This document shows, in pieces, positions 1-7,081 of a stretch of 17,713 nt of DNA; the first letter of the stretch is position 1, and the number at the start of each line of letters is the position of its first letter. The notes beneath the pieces are model-generated. The model was not told the origin of the DNA. It did not search any database and saw nothing but the letters and a program-made list of their open reading frames with translations. Both the position numbers and the translations under genes were made by a program. Source of the stretch: Deltaproteobacteria bacterium (lineage in GTDB: Bacteria > Myxococcota_A > JAADFL01); NCBI GenBank assembly GCA_013152945.1, contig JAADFL010000152.1:1-17713 (forward strand), given 5' to 3'.

Positions 1-108
1 ATCGGATGAAATCGGATTTTGTATACCAAAAATTTAAAAAAATATTTCTTTGTAATGCCATGTTGACCTGTTTGCATGACAGGCTTGCACGAGCCCTGCC
101 ATAGCTAC

Positions 109-120
109 TTGTAATTACAA
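109..120. promoter_or_regulatory. 12-bp perfect palindrome, candidate operator
   Basis: TTGTAATTACAA reads identically on both strands and fits the size of a repressor or activator half-site pair. The heptamer TTGTAAT also occurs near position 50. It lies in an AT-rich stretch about 200 bp before the first candidate translated ORF of the speDE transcript. An operator role is inference; chance palindromes are more likely in AT-rich DNA. Confidence 0.3.
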
Positions 121-154
121 AAAAATCAGGCAGGAAGAAAATCAACGTGGGTGG

Positions 155-200
155 GGAACGAACGGGAACGAACGCGGGGGAACGAACGCGATGGAACGCG
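155..200. repeat. Short tandem repeat of GGAACGAACG
   Basis: Three copies of GGAACGAACG start at 155, 165 and 179. The first two are directly adjacent and the third follows a 4-nt insertion. A degenerate fourth copy (GGAACGCG) lies at 193-200. The tract falls in the long stretch upstream of speDE and makes one frame look open from 151 onward, but nothing suggests that it is translated. Confidence 0.7.
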
Positions 201-219
201 TGAGTATCTACGAATTTAT

Positions 220-248
220 TTGACAGCCCTTTTGCTCTTTGCTAGTCA
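220..248 (+). promoter_or_regulatory. Candidate sigma-70 promoter for speDE
   Basis: A perfect TTGACA is at 220-225. With a 17-bp spacer the -10 would be TAGTCA at 243-248, which is a poor match to TATAAT. The position would give a transcript that includes the small ORF at 314 and then speDE. Only the -35 is convincing. Apart from this, the palindrome and the tandem repeat, I see only a weak 5-bp hairpin (271-287) in the first 313 bases. Confidence 0.3.
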
Positions 249-313
249 ATTTTTTCAAAATACCGTATTTCCCTCTAATAACGAGGGTAATCTGCCTTGT
301 TTTGGAGGTGGAT

Positions 314-409
314 ATGTACTGCGATTCATGCGAGTCCAAGCAGCAAAAATTTGCGGGCTGGTGGCGTTGGATCGCAGTCGACGGCGAAAACCATTTTCCC
401 CGGGGCTGA
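314..409 (+). CDS. Candidate 31-residue upstream ORF / leader peptide
   Basis: The ORF has an ATG start preceded by GGAGGT at 304-309 (4-nt gap) and ends at TGA 407-409. The peptide starts MYCDSCESKQQ, giving a C-x2-C pair. It has a tryptophan-rich centre (GWWRW) and ends in a basic RG. It stops 59 nt before the speDE start codon, on the same strand and probably the same transcript. I recognise no family. A regulatory uORF or leader peptide is the natural idea, because polyamine genes in other organisms are controlled by translated upstream ORFs; a small functional protein is also possible. Without a comparison of relatives, the ribosome site is the main support. Confidence 0.42.
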   Translation: MYCDSCESKQQKFAGWWRWIAVDGENHFPRG

Positions 410-468
410 TTCGATTGGTCCACCGCCTAACCTCCGCGGTACAGGCATTTACCCCTGGGAGTGAACAC

Positions 469-1719
469 ATGAAAGGACTTGGAACACACGTTCTTCTCGA
501 TCTTTATGGTTGTGATTCATCTTTTTTGGATGACCTCGACTTTCTACGCAAAACGAGCCTTGAAGGAGTGCGTCTTTCCGGGGCTACCATTGTCGGCGAC
601 TACTTCAAGAAATTCCAACCGCAAGGAGTAAGCGGGGTTGTCGTAATTGCCGAGAGCCACTTGTCATTCCATACATGGCCTGAATTCTCTTATATTGCAT
701 TAGATTATTTCACCTGCGGCGACAGGATAGACATTGATGCAACTCTTAATTATTTCGAAGAATGCCTGAAACCCGGGAAAGTAGTCAAGGAACGCCTTGC
801 CAGGGGAAACGATCTGAACGGCAAAAACTGGGCTGTTCCGGAAGCAGACAGGGCAAAGGGACCAACTGCGTGGACTACCGAGTACCATTGGCTTGGAGAA
901 GACAGGAACAATCCAATTCTTGGATACAAGTATGCAATGGATGAAATCCTGGACAGGAGGCGCAGTGAATTCCAGGAAATTCTAATAGCCAAAAACGCCA
1001 TCTACGGCAAGATGATGTTCATAGATGACTTTATGATGACGACCGAACTCGACGAGTGCGCTTACCACGAGATGTTCGGACATGTACCACTCGTCTTGCA
1101 TAGGGAACCGCGCTCTGTCCTTATTGTTGGAGGTGGAGATGGCGGACTCCTGCGCGAAGTGTTGAAGCACCCGGCGGTCGAACACGTGGACCTGGTAGAG
1201 TTGGACGAACAGGTAGTTAAAGCATGCAAGGATCATATGCCGGAGCTGGCCAGGTCTTTTGACGATCCCAAGGTCACTGTTTATTTTGAAGATGGAGCCG
1301 AGTTCGTACAAAAAAGAACTGAAGAATATGACGTATTACTCGTGGATTCGGTTGATCCCATGGGACCGAGCAAAGTTCTGTTTATGCCCCAATTTTTCGA
1401 GAACTGCAGAAAGGCATTGAAGCCGGGCGGGATATTTACGGCCCAAGCCTTGTCCGCATGGCTCCAGGGAGATGAACAAAAGGCCATGTTCGAAGCTCTC
1501 CACTCTACCTGGCGGACCACCCTGCCCTTTACGAGCACCATTCCCACGTATCCAGGAGCTTTTTGGGTATTTGCCCTGTGCAGCGACCATGCGATAGAAC
1601 CAGATGACTTCGATATCGAGAAAACAAAAAAAATTACCGCCGGATGCAGGTACTACAACACGGATCTGCACAAGGCATGCTTCAATCTTCCTACCTTTCT
1701 CAAATTGAGGCTGGGGTAA
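469..1719 (+). CDS. speDE: SpeD-SpeE fusion: S-adenosylmethionine decarboxylase / spermidine synthase
   Basis: This 416-residue protein joins two consecutive steps of polyamine synthesis. Residues 1 to about 112 are a prokaryotic AdoMet decarboxylase. The self-cleavage site is E62-S63 in the segment AESHLSFHTWPE, where Ser63 becomes the pyruvoyl cofactor; His68 and Cys83 (FTCGD) also sit where the short bacterial enzymes have them. Residues from about 135 onward are an aminopropyltransferase: YxxDEIL and SEFQEI near 155-171, YHEMFGHVPL at 199-208, the decarboxy-AdoMet loop GGGDGG at 221-226, VELDE near 243, and the catalytic Asp motif DSVDPMGP at 293-300. The start is ATG 469 with GGGAG seven bases upstream. 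The frame stays open back to 151, but that extension has no domain and overlaps repeats. After processing, the SpeE part should stay attached to the pyruvoyl alpha chain. The amine acceptor cannot be read from the sequence, and no putrescine-forming gene is in the window. The gene converges on the next one. Confidence 0.95.
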   Translation: MKGLGTHVLLDLYGCDSSFLDDLDFLRKTSLEGVRLSGATIVGDYFKKFQPQGVSGVVVIAESHLSFHTWPEFSYIALDYFTCGDRIDIDATLNYFEECLKPGKVVKERLARGNDLNGKNWAVPEADRAKGPTAWTTEYHWLGEDRNNPILGYKYAMDEILDRRRSEFQEILIAKNAIYGKMMFIDDFMMTTELDECAYHEMFGHVPLVLHREPRSVLIVGGGDGGLLREVLKHPAVEHVDLVELDEQVVKACKDHMPELARSFDDPKVTVYFEDGAEFVQKRTEEYDVLLVDSVDPMGPSKVLFMPQFFENCRKALKPGGIFTAQALSAWLQGDEQKAMFEALHSTWRTTLPFTSTIPTYPGAFWVFALCSDHAIEPDDFDIEKTKKITAGCRYYNTDLHKACFNLPTFLKLRLG

Positions 1720-1792
1720 AAACTCACTCGGCGGGAAATAAAATAAAACTCTTTTTTTGGCAGCCGACGGGCAATGCCGGGAATCAGAACGG

Positions 1793-3073
1793 TTACCTAA
1801 CTCTCCGATATTCGAGCACCAATTTCTTGACCCGGTCGAACTCGAGTTCAGCCTCACCTTGCATACCTGAAATCGGAACCTGTGCCGGGCCGAATTCTCC
1901 CATGGTCTTTCCGTCATCACGAACGGAAATAGCCAGTCTTTCATCGTTTCTCACACGTAACAAGGGACCGTCCTTCCACTTGGCCATTTTGCCCGATGCC
2001 ATGGCATCAGCAGAGACTTCTTTCTTGCCGGCCCTAACCGTTATTTTTATCCTGGCCTTTCTCCTTCCTCGTCTTCGCCTGCCCTTCCTTGAATATCGAA
2101 GCTCGACTTCAACAATACGGAATTCATATACCGCATCCTTCTGCGGCTTGTGCTGAAATATGTTTTCGCGTAATGACTCGGCGTGCCGTTCGAGTCCGGG
2201 AGCATTTTCCATGGCACGGTCGATATCGTCAAGAGCCCTGTTCAAACGGCCTGCCGATGCATCGGCCTCGGCGAGCGTGAGCCACGCAGCACCGACCCGT
2301 TGTTTGGCGGATGGATTCAACAATAAAGCCAATGCTATCCACTTCTTGGCTAATCTCAAATCTTTGGCTTCGATCGAATCATTCGCCTTTGAAAGAAGTT
2401 CCCTGGACAGATTTTGTCTTTCATTAGACCAGGATTCTGAAATATCCGAGATATGTGAAAGTGCAACCTTCAGTCTCTCGGAAAGGACGGGGTCCTGGCC
2501 CCATATCCCGGGATCCTTCACAATGTCCAGACGTTTATCAACTTCCGCTATATATCTACCGTCCGGGAAAAACCTTTTGTACAACTCCAATCGCTTGATA
2601 TCGTAACCTGCCCTGTCAAAGGTCTGTTGTTCAGCCACCTCCAGGGCATCTTTTGCCATGGAAGCAAACGCCTTCTCGCCGGCCAGGCGTTTCAGGTGCG
2701 CAATGTTTCGTTCTCCGCCGGCCAAGGCAAGAATACGGATGATACCGGGCGTGGTGGCATTTCTCCTTCTTACAGCCGCCCTCAAGTAAGGCCCGTACTC
2801 GTCGGCAACCTGTAACAATACTTCCTGGGCAGCTTCTCTTTTGGATTCTTCCGGTGAGGCCAGCATGGATATCGCCTGTTCAAGAGCCCGTCTTTCTCCC
2901 GCCAGTATCCTGTCCCTAAGTCCTATTTCCGAACGCTCCTGGTTATGCCGAAGCCCCTCATCATTGAACCGTGATGCGGCACATCCCGATAAAAGCGCAA
3001 CGCCGGCTATTATATCGGCCATGACCGATCGCCTTTTGTATTCATGCCGCCATATGGTAAAAGCAAATTTCAT
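1793..3073 (-). CDS. Lipoprotein with helical repeats and a C-terminal C2-like domain
   Basis: This 426-residue lipoprotein has a signal peptide with a long basic N-region and the lipobox LLSGC, with the acylated cysteine at 31. Residues about 50-150 are alpha-helical and look HEAT-like. Residues about 160-305 look like tetratricopeptide repeats, with a 'FPDGRYIAEVDKRL' turn and an AAWLTLAEADASAGRLNRAL helix pair. Residues about 313-426 are a beta-rich domain with a strongly basic insert (KGRRRRGRRK). Its SVRDDG and 'GPAQVPI' segments recall the calcium-binding loops and final strand of C2 domains, although most of the acidic ligands are not obvious. The start overlaps the stop of the upstream lipoprotein gene as ATGA, so the two are translationally coupled and may form an envelope complex. 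The function is unknown and the domain calls are by eye. Confidence 0.82.
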   Translation of the reverse strand: MKFAFTIWRHEYKRRSVMADIIAGVALLSGCAASRFNDEGLRHNQERSEIGLRDRILAGERRALEQAISMLASPEESKREAAQEVLLQVADEYGPYLRAAVRRRNATTPGIIRILALAGGERNIAHLKRLAGEKAFASMAKDALEVAEQQTFDRAGYDIKRLELYKRFFPDGRYIAEVDKRLDIVKDPGIWGQDPVLSERLKVALSHISDISESWSNERQNLSRELLSKANDSIEAKDLRLAKKWIALALLLNPSAKQRVGAAWLTLAEADASAGRLNRALDDIDRAMENAPGLERHAESLRENIFQHKPQKDAVYEFRIVEVELRYSRKGRRRRGRRKARIKITVRAGKKEVSADAMASGKMAKWKDGPLLRVRNDERLAISVRDDGKTMGEFGPAQVPISGMQGEAELEFDRVKKLVLEYRRVR

Positions 3074-4704
3074 TTCTTCAGCTTTCTTGCCAAAGCCTTT
3101 CCTATTTTTTTGCCGATCTTGGCAAGTGCGTTCATGCCCGCAGCCTTGTCATCTTTCGGATCCGTACCGCTTGCCGTTACTTTCTTTGCAAAGAGTTCAG
3201 ATCCCGCACTTAAGTCTTTCACTGATATCCTTGCGGTCGCCCTACATTTTCTTTGCTCGAAAAAGTCCTTGCACTTGCCCGTGTCGACGTTTCCCGTGAC
3301 TTCGAGGGAAGCCTGTTCCCGCCTGTTCGTAAATTCCAGCCCCAAATCCTTGGAGAGTACATCCTTGATATCCGAAACAATCGAAGCATGCCGTACCTTG
3401 CGGCCCAAGTTCCTGGTTTCTATCTTCACGTATGCCCTGGCTGCTTTCAACGCTATCTTGACCCTTGCAGCTCCTCGTTCCAGGTCACGAGCAAAGACTC
3501 TTTTCAGTGCGGGATATTCCAGTGACGGAGAGTCACACAAGGATTTCAAATTTACTGACATCGCTACTATTGCGTCCGGCTTGCCGAAAACCTTGGACAG
3601 TCCTACTGCGACCCTGCCGTTATCATCCGTTACCAAGCCCTGGTCGGACTTGCCCGAACCCTGGAGAAAAGATACTGCCAAGGGCAATCTTTTAACAGCA
3701 CTACCGTTATATTCCACTTTGACCATCAGAGGCTTGGAAAGTCCGGCGCCGGCTATTGCCTGAACCTTTTTCGAATCAGGTAACAACCGAATGCCGGTCA
3801 AGAGTTCTTCCATTCGCTTGTACAGCTCGGAATTCAAGATCTCAGGTTTGCCGTCATTATCGATATCAGCTTTTATCGTCCCGCCCTGGTAGGCCCTCAA
3901 TGCGGTAAATGCCTTGATATAATTTCGTATTGCACCTGCAACATCGCCGGTTGATGCTGCTTCTTTTGCCGCCTCGAAAGATGCTATGGCCAAATCTCTG
4001 GCCTGTTCGAGCTTCTTTGCCAACAGATCTTTGAGCTTTGCCTTTGACAGTCTGGCCAGTATCCAGTACCTGTTTGTATCAGTGAATCTCTGGTATATTT
4101 CCACGCCTTCCAGGGTCTGGTCGACCAGGAGTTCGGCGTTTTCATCGGTCCTCTCCTCGGTTCTTCCGGCACCGGCCTTGTTTCCGAACAAATCTATTCT
4201 CTTCTCCTTGAAAAGGCTTCTCGTCTCTGACTTGACCTTGACCTTGAGTTGAGCCGCAACCTGGTCGAAAGCCCTGTTCGTTGCAGACTGCCAGTCAGGA
4301 CCCTCGCCTATCCCCACGTAATATCCGGGCATGTTCACGTTGCCTGAAGCAACCCACCCCGGCTTGCTGGCCGCAGGCGGCGGTGCTGATTCCACTTTCT
4401 GCTCCGCAGCCTTTCTCCTGCTCACAATGGCATGACCTGAATAGGCCCTTTTGTGAGCCTTGACCTTTCCTTTCTTGCTCCTTGCAACAGATTTGCATTT
4501 TTCAGGAACCGGTGTCCCATCCTGTGCATTCTTCATCATTGCGATAGCACAATCCGCTTTCCTTGCGGTTTCTTCGTTTTCCTGCTTTCTTTCCCTTTCG
4601 AGCCTGGCATTATCTCTCTTTTCCTTGTGATCGGATTTCTTTTGGACACCGCCACAACCTGATACAAGAATTATTATTCCCAGTAACCCCGCCAATCGCT
4701 TCAT
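3070..4704 (-). CDS. LPP20-like lipoprotein
   Basis: This 544-residue lipoprotein has a short signal peptide with the lipobox LVSGC (Cys17). A long Lys/Glu-rich spacer follows (about 20-110), then a domain starting GWVASGNVNMPGYYVGIG near 116 and running to about 230. That domain resembles the LPP20 family of outer-membrane lipoproteins (helix with 'A..RAFDQVAAQLKVKV', then 'RYWILARLS'). Residues 235-275 form a TPR-like helical pair. Residues 280-288 (DIDNDGKPE) look like a calcium loop. The C-terminal half is beta-rich and ends in a basic amphipathic helix. The start is supported by AGGAGG five to seven bases upstream. The stop overlaps the start of the next lipoprotein gene. A candidate promoter lies in the 117-bp gap upstream, so the pair can be transcribed apart from the carbamate kinase group. 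The precise role is unknown; envelope stabilisation or assembly is a guess. Confidence 0.85.
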   Translation of the reverse strand: MKRLAGLLGIIILVSGCGGVQKKSDHKEKRDNARLERERKQENEETARKADCAIAMMKNAQDGTPVPEKCKSVARSKKGKVKAHKRAYSGHAIVSRRKAAEQKVESAPPPAASKPGWVASGNVNMPGYYVGIGEGPDWQSATNRAFDQVAAQLKVKVKSETRSLFKEKRIDLFGNKAGAGRTEERTDENAELLVDQTLEGVEIYQRFTDTNRYWILARLSKAKLKDLLAKKLEQARDLAIASFEAAKEAASTGDVAGAIRNYIKAFTALRAYQGGTIKADIDNDGKPEILNSELYKRMEELLTGIRLLPDSKKVQAIAGAGLSKPLMVKVEYNGSAVKRLPLAVSFLQGSGKSDQGLVTDDNGRVAVGLSKVFGKPDAIVAMSVNLKSLCDSPSLEYPALKRVFARDLERGAARVKIALKAARAYVKIETRNLGRKVRHASIVSDIKDVLSKDLGLEFTNRREQASLEVTGNVDTGKCKDFFEQRKCRATARISVKDLSAGSELFAKKVTASGTDPKDDKAAGMNALAKIGKKIGKALARKLKK

Positions 4705-4743
4705 TTCGACCTCCTAGCCCGTTCGCTATAATCCTTTCTTAAA

Positions 4744-4771
4744 AGATTAGCACCATTGAGAAAGTTGTCAA
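4744..4771 (-). promoter_or_regulatory. Candidate sigma-70 promoter for the lipoprotein pair
   Basis: On the minus strand a perfect TTGACA (4771-4766) is followed by a 16-bp spacer and TAATCT (4749-4744), about 40 bp before the start codon of the LPP20-like gene. The gap between the two genes (117 bp) is the largest in this minus-strand series, which favours an internal promoter. The -10 matches the consensus at only three positions. Confidence 0.45.
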
Positions 4772-4821
4772 CGAATGTATTGTTTTGTTATTTTTCAAGA
4801 CCGGCAAGAGTAATGACGGCC

Positions 4822-5802
4822 TTACACCCTGCCCACGAAATGCGAACCGGCCCGTCCTGCCAATGCTTCCTCCAGCCTTTCCGGGCAGGTAATGAGAGCC
4901 CTCCTTCCGCCTTTTTTCAAGAACTCGAGAACCGCTCCGACTTTCGGCCCCATGCTTCCGGGTGCAAAGTGTCCTTCCTCGATGAACTTCTCCAACATGT
5001 CTACCGTAACGGCATACAAGGGCTGCTGGTCCGGCTTTCCGTAGTTTAAAAATACATTTTCCACGTCGGTCAGGATTATCAGTAACTCGGCGTCGATATC
5101 AGCGGCAAGAATGCTTGCGGTCAAATCCTTGTCAATTACGGCCTCCACGCCTTGATAGTCGTTATTCGCATTGTTTATAACGGGTATCCCGCCCCCGCCG
5201 CAGGCAATCACGATGTGGCCGGCACGAGCGCTGTCCCTGATGGTATGTCTCTGTATAATCTTGACGGGTCTTGGTGACGGCACCACTCTCCTCCAGCCCC
5301 TTCCCGAATCGTCAATAATCTGCCAACCCAGGGTGTCACGTCTTTTTTCCGCCTCTTCCTTTGTCAGGAAAGGTCCGATCGGCTTGCTTGGATTACGGAA
5401 GGCGGGATCACCCTTGTCAATCAACACCTGTGATATTACAGTAACAACATAACGATTTATATTCCTGCGCCTCAATTGATTCAACATGGCCTGTTGAAGA
5501 ATATAGCCCAGGCTACCCTCTGTCTCTGCAACCAATACATCCAGCGGCATGGAAACCAGTTCTTCCTTGGTCATCTCGTTTTTCAGCAGCAGATTGCCGA
5601 CCTGTGGGCCGTTACCGTGGGTCACCACCACATTGTAATTACGCTCGATCAAAGACATTATGCGTCCACAGATTTCGGCTGCATTTTTTTCGTGGTCTTC
5701 GATGCTTCCCTTTTCATCCTTTCTAATGAAAGCGTGCCCTCCCATTGCAACCACTGCAGTCTCGACACCGAGCCTCTCCTTGATTCGTTTCTCTGTTTCC
5801 AT
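4822..5802 (-). CDS. arcC: Carbamate kinase
   Basis: This 326-residue enzyme of the amino-acid kinase fold reversibly transfers phosphate between carbamoyl phosphate and ADP, forming ATP and carbamate in the catabolic direction. The family signatures are nearly complete: HGNGPQVGNLLL (62-73), GSLGY (96-100), KPIGPF (140-145), DSGRGWRRVVPSP (165-177), CGGGGIPV (201-208), GVEAVIDKD (218-226), LTDVENVFLNYGKP (244-257) and GHFAPGSMGPKV (277-288). One unusual residue is His23 in MGGHAF, where most family members have Asn (GGNA). The start was placed at 5802 because GGAGGAG lies seven bases upstream; an in-frame ATG 27 bases earlier has no ribosome site. The gene follows the SIR2 gene by 39 bp and is likely co-transcribed. 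No arginine deiminase or ornithine carbamoyltransferase gene is nearby, so the source of carbamoyl phosphate is open. Confidence 0.95.
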   Translation of the reverse strand: METEKRIKERLGVETAVVAMGGHAFIRKDEKGSIEDHEKNAAEICGRIMSLIERNYNVVVTHGNGPQVGNLLLKNEMTKEELVSMPLDVLVAETEGSLGYILQQAMLNQLRRRNINRYVVTVISQVLIDKGDPAFRNPSKPIGPFLTKEEAEKRRDTLGWQIIDDSGRGWRRVVPSPRPVKIIQRHTIRDSARAGHIVIACGGGGIPVINNANNDYQGVEAVIDKDLTASILAADIDAELLIILTDVENVFLNYGKPDQQPLYAVTVDMLEKFIEEGHFAPGSMGPKVGAVLEFLKKGGRRALITCPERLEEALAGRAGSHFVGRV

Positions 5803-5841
5803 TACACGGTCTCCTCCTGCAATATCCATGAATACAACCCC

Positions 5842-6597
5842 TCATATTATTGATTCCACTTCACCAACGAGTTTGGGAAGCACCTCTGATGCCGAACCGC
5901 TCAAGAAAATATCGGTCAATGTATCTGTAAGCTCGGATGTTTCCAAATTCACCTCGATTATTACAGCACCATGGGTCTTTGCAACCTGTGGGACAAGGTT
6001 TGCCGGGGCAACAGTGGCGGATGTCCCGACAACAAGCATTACATCAGCCCTTACCGCTTGCTGCCTGGCTTGTTGCATGGCATCCAAAGGTAATGCTTCT
6101 CCAAAGAAAACTACATCGGGCTTCAAAATTCTCCCACATTCGGGACACTTCGGTACTGTTTTGGATGACGGCTCCAAAATATCCTTTAAGGCATAATTCG
6201 AGCCGCACCCGATGCATACGAGCCTCTTGTTGTTTCCATGGATCTCCACAACGTTCTTGTTTCCGGCTTCCTGATGGAGATTGTCTACATTTTGTGTAAT
6301 GACGCTCGACAGCTTTCCCAGTTGTTCCAGCCTGGCCAGAGCCTCATGTCCGGGATTCGGTTTTGCCGGTTCGAGTACGGAAAGGAGATCGAAAACCATC
6401 TTCCAAACTTTTTCAGGATCGGTCAGAAAAGCCTGCAAGGTGCCGTACTCGGCGGGATCGAATCTACTCCAAAGACCCCCTTCGGACCTGAAGTCGGGAA
6501 TGCCTGAATCGACCGAAATACCGGCACCTGTAAAAGCCACGCCATGTCGTGCAGAAGCAATTACCTCCGCCGCCTTGCTAAATTCGCTGATTTCCAT
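5842..6597 (-). CDS. SIR2-family NAD-dependent protein deacylase
   Basis: This 251-residue sirtuin would remove acyl groups from lysines using NAD+, yielding nicotinamide and O-acyl-ADP-ribose. Visible motifs are GAGIS (24-28), GIPDFRSEGGLW (32-43), TQNVDNLH (101-108), the catalytic His120 in EIHGN, zinc ligands Cys128/Cys131 and Cys151/Cys154, VVFFGE (162-167) and GTSATVAPA (191-199). The Y-x-x-R pair that marks desuccinylases such as CobB and SIRT5 is absent from the expected helix after GGLW (sequence WKMVFDLL), so deacetylation or another acyl preference is more likely. The start codon lies two bases after the stop of the preceding gene and lacks a strong ribosome site, which suggests translational coupling. 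It sits between an unknown 143-residue protein and carbamate kinase. Confidence 0.94.
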   Translation of the reverse strand: MEISEFSKAAEVIASARHGVAFTGAGISVDSGIPDFRSEGGLWSRFDPAEYGTLQAFLTDPEKVWKMVFDLLSVLEPAKPNPGHEALARLEQLGKLSSVITQNVDNLHQEAGNKNVVEIHGNNKRLVCIGCGSNYALKDILEPSSKTVPKCPECGRILKPDVVFFGEALPLDAMQQARQQAVRADVMLVVGTSATVAPANLVPQVAKTHGAVIIEVNLETSELTDTLTDIFLSGSASEVLPKLVGEVESII

Positions 6598-6599
6598 AA

Positions 6600-7031
6600 T
6601 TAGCCGGATTGCCCCTTTGTTTTCTTTCGCTTTATTCTGGCCCGCAACTTTGTGGAAGAAGGCTTGACCTTCTTTCCCTCATTATCCACCTGTTTAAAAT
6701 GAATCTCCGTGGTAACCTCCAAAGCAAGTCCGGAGAGCACTTTTTGAAGTTCCCTGGTAACGTCCATTTTTTCAAGAAATTTCCTGAATTCCGATGCCAC
6801 GATACGAAGCACTTCGCCCTTTGTCTTTTCGCTTTGTTTCGCCAAATATACTACCGCCTCTTTAGGCAGCTTGAGGTCTGAAATAACATTCCTCATGCCT
6901 TCTTCGGTCATGAACAAGGCGCCCAAACTCGTTACCAGCGCCTTTCTCAAGACGTCCGGCAAGAGATCCTCCAGAATATTAAAGAGACCGGTGGATTCCG
7001 AACCTTGTAATTCTTTCTTTTTTCCGACCAT
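6600..7031 (-). CDS. Conserved-looking small helical protein of unknown function
   Basis: This 143-residue cytoplasmic protein has no signal peptide or membrane segment. The N-terminal two thirds are helical, including LFNILEDLLPDVLRKAL, a short 'LFMTEEGMRNVISDLKLP' turn and a long Lys/Glu helix. The C-terminus carries a beta-like 'LEVTTEIHFKQV' strand and a very basic tail (KLRARIKRKKTKG) that could contact nucleic acid or membrane. AGGAG lies about six bases before the ATG. It is followed after two bases by the SIR2 gene, and the histidine kinase gene ends 50 bp upstream, so it is probably part of one transcript. I recognise no named family; a partner of the sirtuin is only a context-based guess. 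Confidence 0.8.
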   Translation of the reverse strand: MVGKKKELQGSESTGLFNILEDLLPDVLRKALVTSLGALFMTEEGMRNVISDLKLPKEAVVYLAKQSEKTKGEVLRIVASEFRKFLEKMDVTRELQKVLSGLALEVTTEIHFKQVDNEGKKVKPSSTKLRARIKRKKTKGQSG

Positions 7032-7081
7032 TCCTTTCTCCTGTCACACAAATTAGCACTGGTTCAACCAGGGCGTCAATC

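Noticed and set aside
151-468. N-terminal extension of speDE to a GTG at 151
   Set aside because: The extension encodes repeat-derived sequence with no domain, while ATG 469 has a ribosome site and gives a SpeD N-terminus whose Ser63/His68/Cys83 numbering fits the short bacterial family.
1751-1785. T-run between the convergent speDE and lipoprotein genes as an intrinsic terminator
   Set aside because: Seven T residues are present, but I could not find a stable stem directly before them on either strand.
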